Shown: positions 36,895 through 48,075, numbered from the stretch's first letter. The stretch: DNA of 64,000 nt from Gammaproteobacteria bacterium (GCA_018828125.1 JAHJWB010000018.1:1-64000), one strand, 5' to 3'. Notes: generated from the letters alone by a model not told the origin. Numbers and translations: made by a program.

Positions 36895-37140
36895 ACAGGC
36901 GCTAGCACTACCTTCTTCAACGGCATTTACTAAAGTTTTCAGCGGTGCTTAGCGGCCTTGCACATTTTGTGCGATTGCCAACCCCGCGACATGGGCGACT
37001 CTCGCCGCCATGCTTCGACACCGTCCCACACGACTTTTTGACTATTTGGGGCGCGGTTACCGTTGTTAACGTTGGGCTTTTTGCGATGGGTGTTGCCGCA
37101 TTCACCGCAGCTCGCACCGCACTACGTCAATGTCAAGACG

Positions 37141-37170
37141 AAAAAAGCACCCGTTCAGGGTGCTTTTTGT
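37141..37170 (-). terminator. Terminator after tRNA-Ser
   Basis: Minus-strand stem AGCACCC / GGGTGCT with a 5-nt loop and T-run, just past the 3' end of tRNA-Ser. The A/T flanks on both sides make it usable in both directions. Confidence 0.8.
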
Positions 37171-37174
37171 ATTC

Positions 37175-37262
37175 TGGCGGAGACGGTGAGATTCGAACTC
37201 ACGGACGGTTGCCCGTCGGCAGTTTTCAAGACTGCTGGTTTAAACCGCTCACCCACGTCTCC
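37175..37262 (-). tRNA. tRNA-Ser (anticodon UGA)
   Basis: An 88-nt class II tRNA: acceptor GGAGACG/CGTCTCC, anticodon loop CTTGAAA (TGA), a long variable arm (GACGGGCAACCGTC-like), T-arm GAGTTCGAATCTC and an encoded CCA. Confidence 0.95.
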
Positions 37263-37282
37263 GGGAACGGAAGCTGCGGATT

Positions 37283-37960
37283 CTAGCCCACGGCGGGAGC
37301 TGATTTTTGCAGCATGCCCCGCGTCTCGATGAACTTCACCACGTCAGCCACGCCCGCCAGGGTTTTCAGGTTGGTCATCACAAACGGCTTGAGCCCCTGG
37401 GCGTTGGTGCGCATGCGGGTGGTGTCGGCGTGCATCACGTCCAGGTTGGCGCCCACGTGGGGGGCCAGGTCCGTCTTGTTGATGATGAACAGATCGCTCT
37501 TGGTGATGCCGGGGCCGCCCTTGCGGGGGATTTTCTCGCCCGCAGCCACGTCGATGACGTAGATGGTGAGGTCGCTCAGCTCGGGGCTGAAGGTGGCGGC
37601 CAGGTTGTCGCCGCCGCTTTCGACAAACACGATGTCGGCGTTGGGGAACTCGCCCAGCATGCGGTCGATGGCCTCCAGGTTGATGGAGCAGTCTTCGCGG
37701 ATGGCGGTGTGGGGGCAGCCGCCGGTTTCCACGCCCAGGATGCGCTCGGCGGGCAGGGCGCCGCTGACGGTGAGCAGGCGTTGGTCTTCCTTGGTGTAGA
37801 TGTCGTTGGTGATGGCGATGAGGTCGTAGTCATCGCGCATGGTCTTGCACAGCATTTCCAGCAGCGTGGTTTTGCCGGAGCCCACGGGGCCGCCGATGCC
37901 GACGCGCAAAGGGGGCAGGTTTTTGGTGCGGTGGGCGATGTGGTGCAGTGCGGTAGTCAT
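37283..37960 (-). CDS. ureG: Urease accessory GTPase UreG
   Basis: A 225-residue SIMIBI-class GTPase that drives nickel delivery to urease with UreE, UreF and UreD. P-loop [13 protein letters not shown] (~22-34), the metal-binding [31 protein letters not shown] and the base-specificity NKTDLAP. Last gene of the urease operon, 50 bp after ureF with a family P repeat between. Confidence 0.96.
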   Translation of the reverse strand: MTTALHHIAHRTKNLPPLRVGIGGPVGSGKTTLLEMLCKTMRDDYDLIAITNDIYTKEDQRLLTVSGALPAERILGVETGGCPHTAIREDCSINLEAIDRMLGEFPNADIVFVESGGDNLAATFSPELSDLTIYVIDVAAGEKIPRKGGPGITKSDLFIINKTDLAPHVGANLDVMHADTTRMRTNAQGLKPFVMTNLKTLAGVADVVKFIETRGMLQKSAPAVG

Positions 37961-37969
37961 GGCGTTGTT

Positions 37970-38020
37970 TACTATTAAATCAATAGCTGCTTGCGTAATG
38001 GTAGCAAGCGCTAGGAGCGG
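37970..38020. repeat. Family P palindromic repeat between ureF and ureG
   Basis: Contains AATAGCTGCTTGCG ... GCAAGCGCTAGGAGC, a shortened version of the consensus that reaches the last codons of ureF. Confidence 0.65.
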
Positions 38021-38721
38021 AAAAGTCTTGAATATTGCACTTCATGCTGGGCACTCAGGATGGCCAGCATGGGTGAGAAGGCCTGGCGTTCGCTGTCCAT
38101 CAGGCCGATGGCGTGATCGGCTGCGGCGGGTATGGCGTCGGCCAGCTGGGCCAGGATGCGTTGGCCCGCGCTTTGGCCCAGCTGCATGGATTTGAGGGCG
38201 GCCTGCACCATGTTTTCGGCCCAGCCAAAGGCGTAGGCCAGCAGCACCTCGCGCGCGGGCGCCTGGGTGGTGGAGGCAGCCAGCGCAAAGGCCACGGGGT
38301 AGGTGGGGGGCAGGGCGGCCAGCTGGCGGATGGCGGGCAGGGCCTGTTCGTCCCCCAGGTTCTGGTTGCGCAGCCATTCGGCCATGGAGCGGCCCATTTG
38401 CTCGGTCTGCAGCCGCAGCTCGCTGGTTTCGCGGGTGTGCAGCACCCAGTCGTTGAGTTCCTTGACATGCGCCATGTCGCCCCTGCGCCAGGCGCCCACG
38501 GCCTTGGCGATCAGGGCCATGTCGCCGCGTGCCTGTGTGATGTGCAGCTGGTCCAGCAGCCACTCGGCCACAGCCGCTTCGCTCGCCAGGCCTGCGTTTT
38601 CAATGGCGCTTTCCAGACCTTCGGAGTACGAGAACCCGCCCACGGGCAGCGCGGGTGAGGCCAGCCACATCAGCTGCAAAAAGCTGGCGGCGGGCAGGGG
38701 CGCGGGGCGGTCCAGGCGCAT
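38011..38721 (-). CDS. ureF: Urease accessory protein UreF
   Basis: A 236-residue all-helical protein with the family start region [20 protein letters not shown] and central [20 protein letters not shown], ending [19 protein letters not shown]. It forms the UreDFG complex on apo-urease and acts as gatekeeper of UreG GTP hydrolysis. It starts 20 bp after ureE. Confidence 0.94.
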   Translation of the reverse strand: MRLDRPAPLPAASFLQLMWLASPALPVGGFSYSEGLESAIENAGLASEAAVAEWLLDQLHITQARGDMALIAKAVGAWRRGDMAHVKELNDWVLHTRETSELRLQTEQMGRSMAEWLRNQNLGDEQALPAIRQLAALPPTYPVAFALAASTTQAPAREVLLAYAFGWAENMVQAALKSMQLGQSAGQRILAQLADAIPAAADHAIGLMDSERQAFSPMLAILSAQHEVQYSRLFRS

Positions 38722-38741
38722 GGGAATGGGCCGTGGTGGGC

Positions 38742-39413
38742 TCAGTGGTCGTGGTTGCAGTGGGGGCCGTGCACATGCCCCTGGGCCACCCCGGGGATGG
38801 AAACAGTGCGCCCACGGGCCGGGGCTGCGGCGGGGGCGGCTGCATGGCTGTGTGCATGTCCATGATCGTGGTCATGGTCATGTGAATGGCCGTGGTCGTG
38901 CTCGTGATCGTGGTGATGGTCATGCCCATGCGCCCCATGGCTGTGCCCGCCGCCATGCCCCGCTGCGTAGGCACCGCCTTCGGGTTCGAACGCCAGGTTC
39001 TGCTCGGTCACGATCAGGTGCATGGCGCGCAGCATGTCGGCCAGCACGTGGTCGGGCTCGATCTTGAGGTGGTCGGGCTGCAGTTCGATGGGCACGTGGC
39101 GGTTGCCCAGGTGGTAGGCGGCGCGCGTCAGATCAAACGGGGTGCCGTGGCTCTTGCAGTGGGTGATGACCAGCACCGGCTGGGGCGCCGCGATCACGCG
39201 GACCATGGAGCCGTCTTCGGCCACCAGCATATCGCCGCCGCGCACCAGGGTGCCGCGTGGCAAAAAGATGCCCAGGTCGCGCCCGGCGGAGTCGGTGGCG
39301 GCAAAGCGGCTTTTCTGGCGCACGTCCCAGTCCAGCTCGATGGTGGTGGCGCGCTTGACCAGCACGGGGGCAAGGCCCTTGCCTTGGGGGATGAGTTTGG
39401 AGGCTTGGATCAT
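38742..39413 (-). CDS. ureE: Urease nickel metallochaperone UreE with His-rich tail
   Basis: A 223-residue metallochaperone. The start [14 protein letters not shown] at 39413 matches the family; the longer frame upstream has no homology. Conserved core [43 protein letters not shown] carries the interfacial His. From ~165 on, the tail contains dozens of His in HDH/HSH repeats, then [10 protein letters not shown] and a second short [11 protein letters not shown] end. Such tails store Ni2+. Confidence 0.93.
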   Translation of the reverse strand: MIQASKLIPQGKGLAPVLVKRATTIELDWDVRQKSRFAATDSAGRDLGIFLPRGTLVRGGDMLVAEDGSMVRVIAAPQPVLVITHCKSHGTPFDLTRAAYHLGNRHVPIELQPDHLKIEPDHVLADMLRAMHLIVTEQNLAFEPEGGAYAAGHGGGHSHGAHGHDHHHDHEHDHGHSHDHDHDHGHAHSHAAAPAAAPARGRTVSIPGVAQGHVHGPHCNHDH

Positions 39414-39484
39414 GGAGATTTTGGGGTTGCAGCGGGCAAACGCGCATTGTGTGCCAGGGGCCCAACCCTGTTGAGCGCGTTTGT

Positions 39485-39973
39485 TTACAGCGCGCGGGTC
39501 ATGAAGAAGCTGTGTGGGTCCAGGCGGTAGTCGGCAAACGGGCCGCACTCCACAAAGCCGTGCTGAAAATACAGCTGGCGCGCTGGCTCAAAAAACGGTT
39601 GCGTGCCGGTCTCCAGGCTCACGCGGGCAAAGCCACGGGCGCGGGCGTCATGCAGCAAATGGTTCAGCAACTGGCGCGCAATGCCTTGGCCGCGGAGGCG
39701 GGTGCTGGTGCGCATGGATTTGAGTTCGGCATGGTGGGCATCCAGCCGCTTGAGGGCCCCGGTGCCCACCAGCGTGTCGCCCCCCGGCTCGGGACGCCAG
39801 GCCGACCAGAAGGCAATTTCGGGCTTGCGCAGCTGGTCCATGTCCAGCGCGTGCACGCTTTCGGGCGGCGACACCGCGCGCATGTCCACCAGGTGCTCTT
39901 GCATGAAGGCTTCAATGCGCGCATCGCGCAGGTCGTCCAGTCGAATCAGCAGGTCTTGCAGAACGGTGGTCAT
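39485..39973 (-). CDS. GNAT-family N-acetyltransferase inside the urease operon
   Basis: A 162-residue GNAT enzyme: acetyl-CoA pyrophosphate loop RTSTRLRGQGIARQLL (R/Q-x-x-G-x-G/A at ~100), preceded by LVGTGALKRLDAHHAELKSM and ending YFQHGFVECGPFADY. Similar genes are found between ureC and ureE in other Comamonadaceae. The substrate is unknown. It lies 12 bp downstream of ureC. Confidence 0.88.
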   Translation of the reverse strand: MTTVLQDLLIRLDDLRDARIEAFMQEHLVDMRAVSPPESVHALDMDQLRKPEIAFWSAWRPEPGGDTLVGTGALKRLDAHHAELKSMRTSTRLRGQGIARQLLNHLLHDARARGFARVSLETGTQPFFEPARQLYFQHGFVECGPFADYRLDPHSFFMTRAL

Positions 39974-39985
39974 GGGGCGTGCGCG

Positions 39986-41704
39986 TCAGAACAAGAAATA
40001 GCGCTGCGCCATGGGCAGCACCGTGGCGGGCTCGCACGTCAGCAGCTGGCCGTCGGCACGCACGGTGTAGGTCTGCGCGTCGATTTCCATCTTGGGGGTG
40101 TAGCTGTTGTGCACCATGTCGCGCTTGCGGATGCCTCGAACGTTGTGCACGGCCGAGAGCCGCTTGGCCAGGCCAAAGCGCTCGCCAATGCCCGCGTTCA
40201 AGCCCGCCTGCGACACAAAGGTGATCGAGGTCTTGGCAATGGCCCCGCCAAACGCGCCAAACATGGGCCGGTAGTGCACGGGCTGGGGCGTGGGGATGGA
40301 GGCATTCGGGTCGCCCATCGCCGCCATGGCGATCAGGCCGCCCTTGAGGATAAGCGCGGGCTTGACGCCGAAGAACGCGGGCTTCCAGATCACGATGTCG
40401 GCCCACTTGCCGACTTCAAGCGAACCCACCTCGTGGGCGATGCCGTGGGCGATGGCGGGGTTGATCGTGTACTTGGCCACGTAGCGCTTGATGCGCGTGT
40501 TGTCGTTGCGGGCAGTGTCACCCTGCAGGCTGCCACGCTGCACCTTCATCTTGTGCGCCGTCTGCCACGTGCGCAGGATGACCTCGCCCACGCGTCCCAT
40601 GGCCTGGCTGTCGCTGGACATCATGCTGATGGCGCCCAGGTCGTGCAGGATGTCTTCGGCGGCGATGGTCTCTTTGCGGATGCGGCTTTCGGCAAAAGCT
40701 AAGTCTTCGGCAATGCTGGCATCCAGGTGGTGGCATACCATGAGCATGTCCACATGCTCATCGAGCGTGTTCTGCGTGTAGGGCATGGTGGGGTTGGTGG
40801 AGCTGGGCAGGAAGTTCTCTTCACCCACCACACGCAGGATGTCGGGCGCGTGGCCGCCGCCCGCGCCTTCGGTGTGAAAGGCGCAGATGCCGCGCCCACC
40901 CACGGCGGCGATCGTGTCCTCCACAAAGCCCGACTCATTGAGCGTGTCGCTGTGGATGGCCACCTGCGTGTCGGTTTCTTCGGCCACGTCCAGGCAGTTG
41001 CTGATGGCCGATGGGGTGGTGCCCCAGTCTTCGTGCAGCTTGAGGCCAATGGCGCCTGCGTTGATTTGCTCGTGCAACGCGTCGGGCAGGCTGGCGTTGC
41101 CCTTGCCCAAAAAGCCCAGGTTCATGGGGAAGGCGTCGGCCGCCTGCAGCATGCGTTCCATGTTGAAGGGGCCGGACGTGCAGGTGGTGGCCAGCGTGCC
41201 CGTGGCGGGGCCGGTGCCGCCGCCCAGCATGGTGGTCACGCCGCTGGCCAGGGCCTCTTCGATTTGCTGCGGGCAGATGAAGTGGATGTGGCTGTCGATG
41301 CCGCCCGCGGTGACGATGTTGCCCTCGCAGCTGATGACCTCGGTGCCGGGGCCGATGATGATGTCCACGCCCGGCTGCGTGTCGGGGTTGCCTGCTTTGC
41401 CGATGGATGCGATGCGCCCGGCCTTGAGGCCGATGTCGGCCTTGAAGATGCCGGTGTGGTCGATGACCAGGGCGTTGGTCAGCACCGTGTCGACGGCGCC
41501 GCCAGCGTTGGTGCGCTGGCTTTGCGCCATGCCGTCACGGATGGTCTTGCCCCCGCCAAACTTGACCTCTTCGCCATAGCTGCCGGCGCGCAGCGTGTGG
41601 TCGGCCTCGACTTCGAGCAAGAGTTCGGTGTCGGCCAGGCGCACACGATCGCCCACGGTGGGGCCGAACATCTCGGCATAGGCGCGTCGTCCAATGGTTG
41701 CCAT
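39986..41704 (-). CDS. ureC: Urease alpha (catalytic) subunit
   Basis: A 572-residue amidohydrolase hydrolysing urea to ammonia and carbamate at a di-nickel site. Metal His pair [12 protein letters not shown], the carbamylated Lys in [15 protein letters not shown], the flap with catalytic residues [20 protein letters not shown] and [12 protein letters not shown]. All key residues present; full family length. Confidence 0.98.
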   Translation of the reverse strand: MATIGRRAYAEMFGPTVGDRVRLADTELLLEVEADHTLRAGSYGEEVKFGGGKTIRDGMAQSQRTNAGGAVDTVLTNALVIDHTGIFKADIGLKAGRIASIGKAGNPDTQPGVDIIIGPGTEVISCEGNIVTAGGIDSHIHFICPQQIEEALASGVTTMLGGGTGPATGTLATTCTSGPFNMERMLQAADAFPMNLGFLGKGNASLPDALHEQINAGAIGLKLHEDWGTTPSAISNCLDVAEETDTQVAIHSDTLNESGFVEDTIAAVGGRGICAFHTEGAGGGHAPDILRVVGEENFLPSSTNPTMPYTQNTLDEHVDMLMVCHHLDASIAEDLAFAESRIRKETIAAEDILHDLGAISMMSSDSQAMGRVGEVILRTWQTAHKMKVQRGSLQGDTARNDNTRIKRYVAKYTINPAIAHGIAHEVGSLEVGKWADIVIWKPAFFGVKPALILKGGLIAMAAMGDPNASIPTPQPVHYRPMFGAFGGAIAKTSITFVSQAGLNAGIGERFGLAKRLSAVHNVRGIRKRDMVHNSYTPKMEIDAQTYTVRADGQLLTCEPATVLPMAQRYFLF

Positions 41705-41730
41705 GGTGGGGTGCTCCGCGAGAACTGATT

Positions 41731-41786
41731 ACTATGTTTTTGATAGCTGTTAGCGCTTATTCAATAAGCGCTAGAGGCTGTTTTTG
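41731..41786. repeat. Family P palindromic repeat between ureB and ureC
   Basis: TTGATAGCTGTTAGCGCTTA then TTCAATAAGCGCTAGAGGC: a full copy of the consensus with an 8-9 bp arm on each side of the loop. Confidence 0.85.
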
Positions 41787-41795
41787 CTTGAATTT

Positions 41796-42101
41796 CTACA
41801 GCGCGCCATGCGTCAGGCCCTGAAAGCCGTACACCCTGCGCTCACCGGCGTAGTCCACCAGCTCCACCGTGCGCTCCTGGCCGGGCTCAAACCGCACAGC
41901 GGTACCGGAGGCAATGTTCAGCCGCATGCCGCGTGCAGCGGCACGGTCAAAGCCCAGTGCGTTGTTGGTCTCGGCAAAGTGGTAGTGCGAGCCGACCTGG
42001 ATGGGGCGGTCTCCCGTATTGCGCACCACCAGCGTGAGGGTGCGGCGGCCAGTGTTGAGTGGGTGCTCACCCGCGTCGGTAAAGAGTTCGCCTGGGATCA
42101 T
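41796..42101 (-). CDS. ureB: Urease beta subunit
   Basis: A 101-residue subunit with the family start [47 protein letters not shown] and [10 protein letters not shown]. It caps the trimer around ureC. Ordinary. Confidence 0.97.
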   Translation of the reverse strand: MIPGELFTDAGEHPLNTGRRTLTLVVRNTGDRPIQVGSHYHFAETNNALGFDRAAARGMRLNIASGTAVRFEPGQERTVELVDYAGERRVYGFQGLTHGAL

Positions 42102-42127
42102 TGCGGGCTCCTGTGTTGTTAGCGCGC

Positions 42128-42733
42128 TTAGACCATCTGCACGAGTAGCGCACCGCCAAATGCGGCCACACCTGCGCCTGCAGCACGTGCCACCCAGACT
42201 TGGCGGTTGCGCAGCGCCCAGCCTGCCGCCAGACCGGTGCCGTGCAGCAGCACGGTAGCGGTCAGCATGCCCGCCAAGGTTTGCCAGGCGCTGTCGTCGC
42301 CGGCCAGCTCATAGCCGTGGGCCACGCCGTGGAACACGGCAAACACACCGACCACCAGTGCCGCGGCCAGCCCGGGTACGCGCAGGCGCGACACCACCAG
42401 CAGGCCCGTGACCAGCAGCGACGCTGCAATCATCGGCTCCACCGCTGGCAGCGCCACGCCCTGCAGGCCCAGCACGGCCCCCACCAGCAGCATGGCCGCA
42501 AAGCCCACCGGGCCCCACAGCAGCTCGGGCCCAGCGTGGCGCGCGGCCAGGGCACTCCACAGGCCCACGGCCACCATGGCGGCCAGGTGGTCCAGGCCGA
42601 AGAAGGGGTGGGCAAAGCCGCTCAGAAAGCTGTTGTGGATGTGTGATTCAGCACCTGTGTGGGCGCTAGCGCTCATGGATAAAGCGCTTGCAGCTATCAG
42701 AACGAGAGCGGATTTGGTACGGGTTGAAAGCAT
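42128..42733 (-). CDS. ureJ: HupE/UreJ-family nickel/cobalt permease
   Basis: A 201-residue membrane protein of the HupE/UreJ family. It has a signal peptide ([20 protein letters not shown], cleaved near SASA-H), the metal-binding first segment [20 protein letters not shown], six TM helices, a second His motif [11 protein letters not shown] and a final [13 protein letters not shown]. Proteins of this type bring Ni2+ or Co2+ to metalloenzymes; the location between ureA and ureB indicates nickel for urease. The start at 42733 follows GGAG. The signal-peptide codons coincide with a family P repeat. Confidence 0.92.
   Translation of the reverse strand: MLSTRTKSALVLIAASALSMSASAHTGAESHIHNSFLSGFAHPFFGLDHLAAMVAVGLWSALAARHAGPELLWGPVGFAAMLLVGAVLGLQGVALPAVEPMIAASLLVTGLLVVSRLRVPGLAAALVVGVFAVFHGVAHGYELAGDDSAWQTLAGMLTATVLLHGTGLAAGWALRNRQVWVARAAGAGVAAFGGALLVQMV
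42661..42705. repeat. Family P repeat inside the ureJ signal-peptide codons
   Basis: On the minus strand: TGATAGCTGCAAGCGCTTTA then TCCATGAGCGCTAGCGCC. Against the copy at 49691-49738 this differs at only a handful of positions, with one inserted and one deleted base in the loop. It encodes [13 protein letters not shown] of the UreJ signal peptide. Confidence 0.7.
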
Positions 42734-42847
42734 TGGTGAATCTCCAGAAAAGGGGCAGGCCGTCTCAGCGTTCTTGCGGCTGGTGGAAAGGTGTCGTGTG
42801 AGGAGCGCGGGCTTGCGCCAGTGCCACCGTGGAATTGGCTTTGCCAG

Positions 42848-42900
42848 GCCACGGGTGGCGTCCCCCTTGGGGGAAGGCGCCGAAGGCGACACAGGGGGAC
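42848..42900 (-). repeat. GC-rich hairpin repeat, short copy between ureA and ureJ
   Basis: On the minus strand it reads GTCCCCCTGTGTCGCCTTCG, GCGCCTTCCCCCAAGGGGGA, then CGCCACCCGTGGCC. Same opening as the copies at 24229 and 59557. It starts right after the ureA stop. Confidence 0.6.
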
Positions 42901-42901
42901 T

Positions 42902-43204
<303 letters not shown>

Positions 43205-43333
43205 GATGTACCGGTGATCTGGTGGAAGCGAATCCATCATAGGCAGCAAGCCCCGTGCCCGCCATACGTCATCTGGCGAAGGTCCCTCGGTGCAGTGGCA
43301 TGGAAACTGCACCGGGAGGGGTGACCGCCGCCA

Positions 43334-46300
43334 TTGCCCATGCCTCCCCACACCGCCTCCATCGCCCCTGCGGACGCCGCCCCGCTACAGCCGCTGCAGC
43401 CGCCAGAGCCCGGCGTGGACGCGCATGAAACCCAGCAGGCCCCGCAGCAGGTGGTCAAGGTCCGGCGCGACTACAACAGCTGGGTGGCCACCGAGACCAT
43501 GGAGGACTACGCGCTGCGCTACACGCCCCAGCGCTTTCGCAAGTGGTCCGAATGGCGCGTGGCCAACACGGCGTTCGGCGCGGCATCCTTCCTGATCCTC
43601 GAAGCCGTGGGCGCCACGCTGCTGGTGCAGTACGGCTTCATCAACGCCTTCTGGGCCATCGTGGCCACAGGGCTCATCATCTTTTTGGCGGGGTTGCCCA
43701 TCAGCGTCTACGCCGCGCGCTACGGCGTGGACATGGACCTGCTCACGCGCGGCGCGGGGTTTGGCTACATCGGCTCCACGCTCACTTCACTCATCTACGC
43801 CAGCTTCACCTTCATCTTCTTTGCGCTGGAGGCCGCCGTGATGGCGTATGCGCTGGAGCTGGCACTCGACATTCCGCCCACCTGGGGTTATCTCATCTGC
43901 GCCATTGTGGTGATTCCGCTGGTGACGCATGGCGTGTCGGTGATCAGTCGGTTGCAGATGTGGACGCAGCCCTTATGGCTGGTAATGCTGGTGGTGCCTT
44001 TCGTCTATGTGCTGATGCGCGATCCTGGTGCGTTTTCTGGGGTGATGCACTACGGTGGTGAATTGATGCGAGGCACCACGTTCCAGTTGCCCCTTTTTGG
44101 TGCTGCGCTCACGGTGGGCATTGCGCTGATTACCCAGATGGGGGAACAGGCCGACTACCTGCGCTTCATGCCTGCCAGCACCCCCGCCACGCGCGGGCGC
44201 TGGTGGCTGGGCGTGCTGGTGGGCGGGCCGGGCTGGGTGGTGCTGGGGGTGCTCAAGATGCTGGGCGGCGCGCTGCTGGCCTACCTGGCGCTCACCCACA
44301 TGGTGCCGGCCGACCGCGCGGTGGACCCGAACCAGATGTACCTGGTGGCCTATGAATATGTGTTCCCGCACTATGGTTGGGCGGTGGCGGCCACCGCGCT
44401 GTTTGTGGTGATCTCACAGATGAAGATCAACGTGACCAACGCCTATGCGGGGTCGCTGGCGTGGTCCAACTTCTTCTCGCGTCTCACGCACAGCCACCCG
44501 GGGCGGGTGGTGTGGGTGGTGTTCAACACGTTGATCGCCTTCATGCTGATGGAGATGAACGTGTTCCGCGCCATGGGCGAGGTGCTGGGGCTGTATTCCA
44601 ACATCGCCATCGCCTGGATCATGTCGGTGGTGGCCGACCTCGTCATCAACAAGCCGCTGGGCCTGTCGCCCAAGGGCATCGAGTTCAAGCGGGCGCACCT
44701 GTACGACATCAACCCGGTGGGCGTGGGGTCGATGGCGCTGGCGTCCGTCGTGTCGATCAGCGCTCACCTGGGGCTGTTCGGCCCGCTGCCGCAGGCGTTC
44801 TCGGCGGTGATTGCCATGGCGGTGGCGTTTGTGACCGCGCCCTTGATCGCCTGGGCCACTGGCGGGCGGTACTACATCGCGCGCCAGCCCGAGCCCGATG
44901 CGCTGGTCGATGTGCAGGCGGTGCCCATGCACGGCCCCGTCAAGTGGGGCCAGGACCTGGGCAGCTATGTGCGCTACACCGTGCAGCGCTGCGTGATCTG
45001 CGAGCGCGAATACGAGGCGCCTGACATGGCCCAGTGCCCCGCCTACCGGGGCGCCATCTGCTCGTTGTGCTGCACGCTCGATGCGCGCTGCGGCGACCTG
45101 TGCAAGCCGCACGCGAGCATGGCGGTGCAATGGTCGGCCGCGCTGCGCTGGGTGCTGCCGCGCGCGGTGTGGCGCTACCTGGATACCGGCCTGGGCCACT
45201 TCCTGCTGCTGATGCTGGTGATTGCGCCGCTGCTGGCGTCCGTGATGGGCCTGCTGTACCACCAGGAGCTCAATACCATCACCCAGGCCGCCACCGACAC
45301 CGAGGTGCTGGCTGCGCCCGAGGTGGCATTGCGATCAGGCCTGCTCAAGGCCTATCTCGCGCTGCTGGTCATCTCGGGCATCGTGGCCTGGTGGCTGGTG
45401 CTGGCGCACAAGAGCCGCCAGGTGGCCCAAGAAGAATCGAACCGCCAGACCGGCTTGCTGGTGCGCGAGATCGAACTGCACCGCCAGACCGACGAAGCCC
45501 TGCAAACCGCGCGCAGCGTGGCCGAGGCCGCCCAGCAGCAGGCCGAAGAGGCCCGTTTGCGGGCCGACCAGGCCAATCAGGCCAAGAGCCGCTACATCAG
45601 CGCCATCAGCCACGAGATCCGCACACCGCTCAACTCCATCCTGGGCTACGCGCAGCTGATGGGCGAAGACGCGGGGGTGCCGCCCCACCGCAAGCAGGCC
45701 GTGCACGTGATCCGCCGGGGCGGCGAACATTTGCTGTCGCTCATCGAAGGCACGCTGGACATCGCGCGCATCGAATCGGGCAAGCTCACGCTGGACGTGA
45801 CGCCCATGCGTTTTGCCGATGGCCTGCACGAGATGGCCAGCCTGTTCGAACTGCAGGCCGCCGCCAAGGGTCTTGCGTTTCAGTTCGATGTGCTGGGCGT
45901 GATCCCGGAAGTGGTGCGTGCCGACGAAAAGCGGTTGCGCCAGATCCTCATCAACCTGCTGGGCAATGCGGTCAAGTTCACGGCGCAGGGCACCGTGACG
46001 CTGCGCGTGCGCTACGCCCGCGAGATGGCGCGCATCGAGGTGCAAGACACCGGGCCGGGCCTGAGCGCTGACGAGATCGACCGCATCTTCGAGCCCTTCA
46101 CCCGCGGCGGATCGGGCGGCAGTGGGGCGGTGTCGGCGCCCGGTGCGGGTCTGGGGCTGACCATTGCCAAGATGCTCACGGCGCTGATGGGCGGCGAGCT
46201 GACGGTGACCAGCACACCCGGCGTGGGGTCGGTGTTCCACGTCAAGCTCTTTTTGCCCGAGGTGCATGCTGACGCGCTGGGTAAAACGGCGCCACCGCCT

Positions 46301-47005
46301 GCGGCACTGACCGCCCTCGCGCAGCGCGCCCGCAAAGGCTACGCGGGCGAGCGCCGCCGCATCCTGGTGGTGGACAACGAAGAGCCCGACCGCGAACTGC
46401 TGGTGCATTTGCTGGAGCCCCTGGGGTTCGAGTTGCGCCAGGCCGCCAGCGGGCACGACGCACTGGACCTGCTGGCCACCGGCTATCGCCCACACGCCAT
46501 CTTCATGGACCTGGCCATGCCAGGCATCGATGGCTGGGAGACGCTGCGGCGCGTGCGGCAGATGCAGTTGCCCGATGTCCAGTGCGCCATCGTGTCGGCG
46601 AACGCATTTGACAAGGCGCTCGATAACGACGTGGACATCCGCCCCGAGGATTTCATCGTCAAGCCCGTGCGCCACAGCGAGCTGCTGGGCTGGCTGGAGC
46701 GTCGGCTGGGACTGCAATGGGTGTACGAAGAAGCCCCCGTCGCGCACACGCCCGGCGCGCCCGAAGCAGCAGTGGCGCCCGCTGCTCCCACCCCACCCGC
46801 CCCTTTGACCTACCCCGACGCCGCCACCCTTGCGGCACTGGCCCAGGTGGTGGCGCTGGGCTATTACCGTGGCATTCTCAACACCCTGGACGACATCGAA
46901 CGCAACCAGCCCGCACACAGCGCCTTCGTACACACCATGCGGCAACTGGCCAAACAGTTTCAGTTCGACGCTATGGGCCAGGTCCTGGAGCAGGCGCCAT
47001 CGTGA
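43334..47005 (+). CDS. NCS1 permease fused to a hybrid sensor histidine kinase
   Basis: A 1223-residue membrane sensor. Residues ~45-540 form an NCS1-type (cytosine/purine/allantoin) permease-like domain with ~12 TM helices (e.g. [51 protein letters not shown]). Residues 553-~597 are a Cys-rich module, [19 protein letters not shown] followed by CSLCC, CGDLC and KPH. Two more TM helices (~620-700) bracket a short loop, then a coiled coil, HisKA with H760 ([11 protein letters not shown]), HATPase ([33 protein letters not shown]), and a receiver with D1059 ([14 protein letters not shown]). It probably senses a urea- or purine-type compound; divergence from ureA supports that (inference). Confidence 0.9.
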   Translation: MPMPPHTASIAPADAAPLQPLQPPEPGVDAHETQQAPQQVVKVRRDYNSWVATETMEDYALRYTPQRFRKWSEWRVANTAFGAASFLILEAVGATLLVQYGFINAFWAIVATGLIIFLAGLPISVYAARYGVDMDLLTRGAGFGYIGSTLTSLIYASFTFIFFALEAAVMAYALELALDIPPTWGYLICAIVVIPLVTHGVSVISRLQMWTQPLWLVMLVVPFVYVLMRDPGAFSGVMHYGGELMRGTTFQLPLFGAALTVGIALITQMGEQADYLRFMPASTPATRGRWWLGVLVGGPGWVVLGVLKMLGGALLAYLALTHMVPADRAVDPNQMYLVAYEYVFPHYGWAVAATALFVVISQMKINVTNAYAGSLAWSNFFSRLTHSHPGRVVWVVFNTLIAFMLMEMNVFRAMGEVLGLYSNIAIAWIMSVVADLVINKPLGLSPKGIEFKRAHLYDINPVGVGSMALASVVSISAHLGLFGPLPQAFSAVIAMAVAFVTAPLIAWATGGRYYIARQPEPDALVDVQAVPMHGPVKWGQDLGSYVRYTVQRCVICEREYEAPDMAQCPAYRGAICSLCCTLDARCGDLCKPHASMAVQWSAALRWVLPRAVWRYLDTGLGHFLLLMLVIAPLLASVMGLLYHQELNTITQAATDTEVLAAPEVALRSGLLKAYLALLVISGIVAWWLVLAHKSRQVAQEESNRQTGLLVREIELHRQTDEALQTARSVAEAAQQQAEEARLRADQANQAKSRYISAISHEIRTPLNSILGYAQLMGEDAGVPPHRKQAVHVIRRGGEHLLSLIEGTLDIARIESGKLTLDVTPMRFADGLHEMASLFELQAAAKGLAFQFDVLGVIPEVVRADEKRLRQILINLLGNAVKFTAQGTVTLRVRYAREMARIEVQDTGPGLSADEIDRIFEPFTRGGSGGSGAVSAPGAGLGLTIAKMLTALMGGELTVTSTPGVGSVFHVKLFLPEVHADALGKTAPPPAALTALAQRARKGYAGERRRILVVDNEEPDRELLVHLLEPLGFELRQAASGHDALDLLATGYRPHAIFMDLAMPGIDGWETLRRVRQMQLPDVQCAIVSANAFDKALDNDVDIRPEDFIVKPVRHSELLGWLERRLGLQWVYEEAPVAHTPGAPEAAVAPAAPTPPAPLTYPDAATLAALAQVVALGYYRGILNTLDDIERNQPAHSAFVHTMRQLAKQFQFDAMGQVLEQAPS

Positions 47006-48075
47006 TGACCACCGCAACCCCCCCTTCCTTTCCTGCACCTGCGCCGCGCGGCGCCGCGCTGGACCGCAGCGACAGCGATGTGGTCCTCATCGTGGACGAT
47101 GTGCCCGACAACCTGGCCGTACTGCACGACGCACTCGATGAATCCGGCTACACCGTGCTGGTGGCCATGCATGGCGAAGCCGCCCTGGCGCGCGCCGCGC
47201 AGGCCTTGCCCGACATCGTGCTGCTCGACGCCATGATGCCCGGCATGGATGGCTTCGAGGTGGCGCGGCGCCTGAAGGCATCGCCCGCCACCGCGCACAT
47301 CCCCATCATCTTCATGACGGGCCTGACAGAAACCGAACACCTCGTAGCTGCCCTGGAGGCGGGCGGTGTCGACTACGTCACCAAGCCCATCAAGCCCCGC
47401 GAGGTGATGGCGCGCATGGGCGTGCACCTGGGCGCTGCCCGCAAGGCACGGCAGGACGCCAGCCAGGCGCGCGAAGCGCGCAACGCGCTCGACGCTTTTG
47501 GCTATGCCAGCATCACCGTACGCGCATCGGACGGCCGCATCGTGTGGCAGACCCCGCTGGCGCGGGAGCTGCTGCAAAGCTACTTTGGGGAGGTAGGCCC
47601 CGATGGTGCGCCCACCGCCTTCGGCCAATGGGCGCCTGAGCCTGTGCAGGCCTGGCTGCGCCGCCATGTGCTGGCCGACAACGCTGCCGAGCTGCTGGCC
47701 GCCTCACTGGCCGAGCCGCCGCGTTTGGCCGTAGAGCAGGGCGCCCGCCGCCTCACCTTCCGGTTGCACCAGCAGGCCGGCGACAGCGCAGGCGGCGGCG
47801 ACTGGCTCATCGTGATGCGTGAGGTATCGGACGCCAAGATCATCGAATCCATGAGCCTGTCCTTCAAGCTCACCGCCCGCGAGGCCGAGGTGCTGTACTG
47901 GGTGGTCAAGGGCAAGATCAACCGCGACATCGGCGACATCCTGGGTGCCAGCCCGGCTACCGTGAAAAAGCACCTGGAGCGCGTGTTTGCCAAGCTGGGG
48001 GTGGAGACGCGCACCGCAGCGGCAGGCATGGCGATGAACCGGATTCGGCAATTGCATCCGCAGTTTGAGGGGTAG
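47005..48075 (+). CDS. REC-LuxR response regulator
   Basis: A 356-residue response regulator. N-terminal receiver (~23-145): VVLIVDDVPDNLAVL, phospho-Asp in IVLLDAMMPGMDGF, MTGL, and the switch Lys in DYVTKPIKP. A PAS-like middle (~155-280; SITVRASDGRIVWQTPLARE) and a LuxR HTH at the end (LTAREAEVLYWVVKGKINRD, GASPATVKKHLERVFAKLGV). The start ATG overlaps the kinase stop (TGATG at 47003-47007), so it is almost certainly the kinase's partner. Likely targets are the flanking urea genes (inference). Confidence 0.9.
   Translation: MTTATPPSFPAPAPRGAALDRSDSDVVLIVDDVPDNLAVLHDALDESGYTVLVAMHGEAALARAAQALPDIVLLDAMMPGMDGFEVARRLKASPATAHIPIIFMTGLTETEHLVAALEAGGVDYVTKPIKPREVMARMGVHLGAARKARQDASQAREARNALDAFGYASITVRASDGRIVWQTPLARELLQSYFGEVGPDGAPTAFGQWAPEPVQAWLRRHVLADNAAELLAASLAEPPRLAVEQGARRLTFRLHQQAGDSAGGGDWLIVMREVSDAKIIESMSLSFKLTAREAEVLYWVVKGKINRDIGDILGASPATVKKHLERVFAKLGVETRTAAAGMAMNRIRQLHPQFEG

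Noticed and set aside
36945-37286. Plus-strand frame running across tRNA-Ser
   Set aside because: It reads through the complete tRNA and its terminator; the part before the tRNA has no recognisable domain.
39449-40702. 417-residue plus-strand frame opposite ureC and the GNAT gene
   Set aside because: High-GC antisense shadow: no family signature, and the opposite strand encodes complete, well-conserved genes.
45335-47038. 567-residue minus-strand frame opposite the kinase domain
   Set aside because: Composition (Gln/His/Gly-rich without motifs) is that of antisense to a GC-rich kinase; the sense strand shows all kinase motifs.
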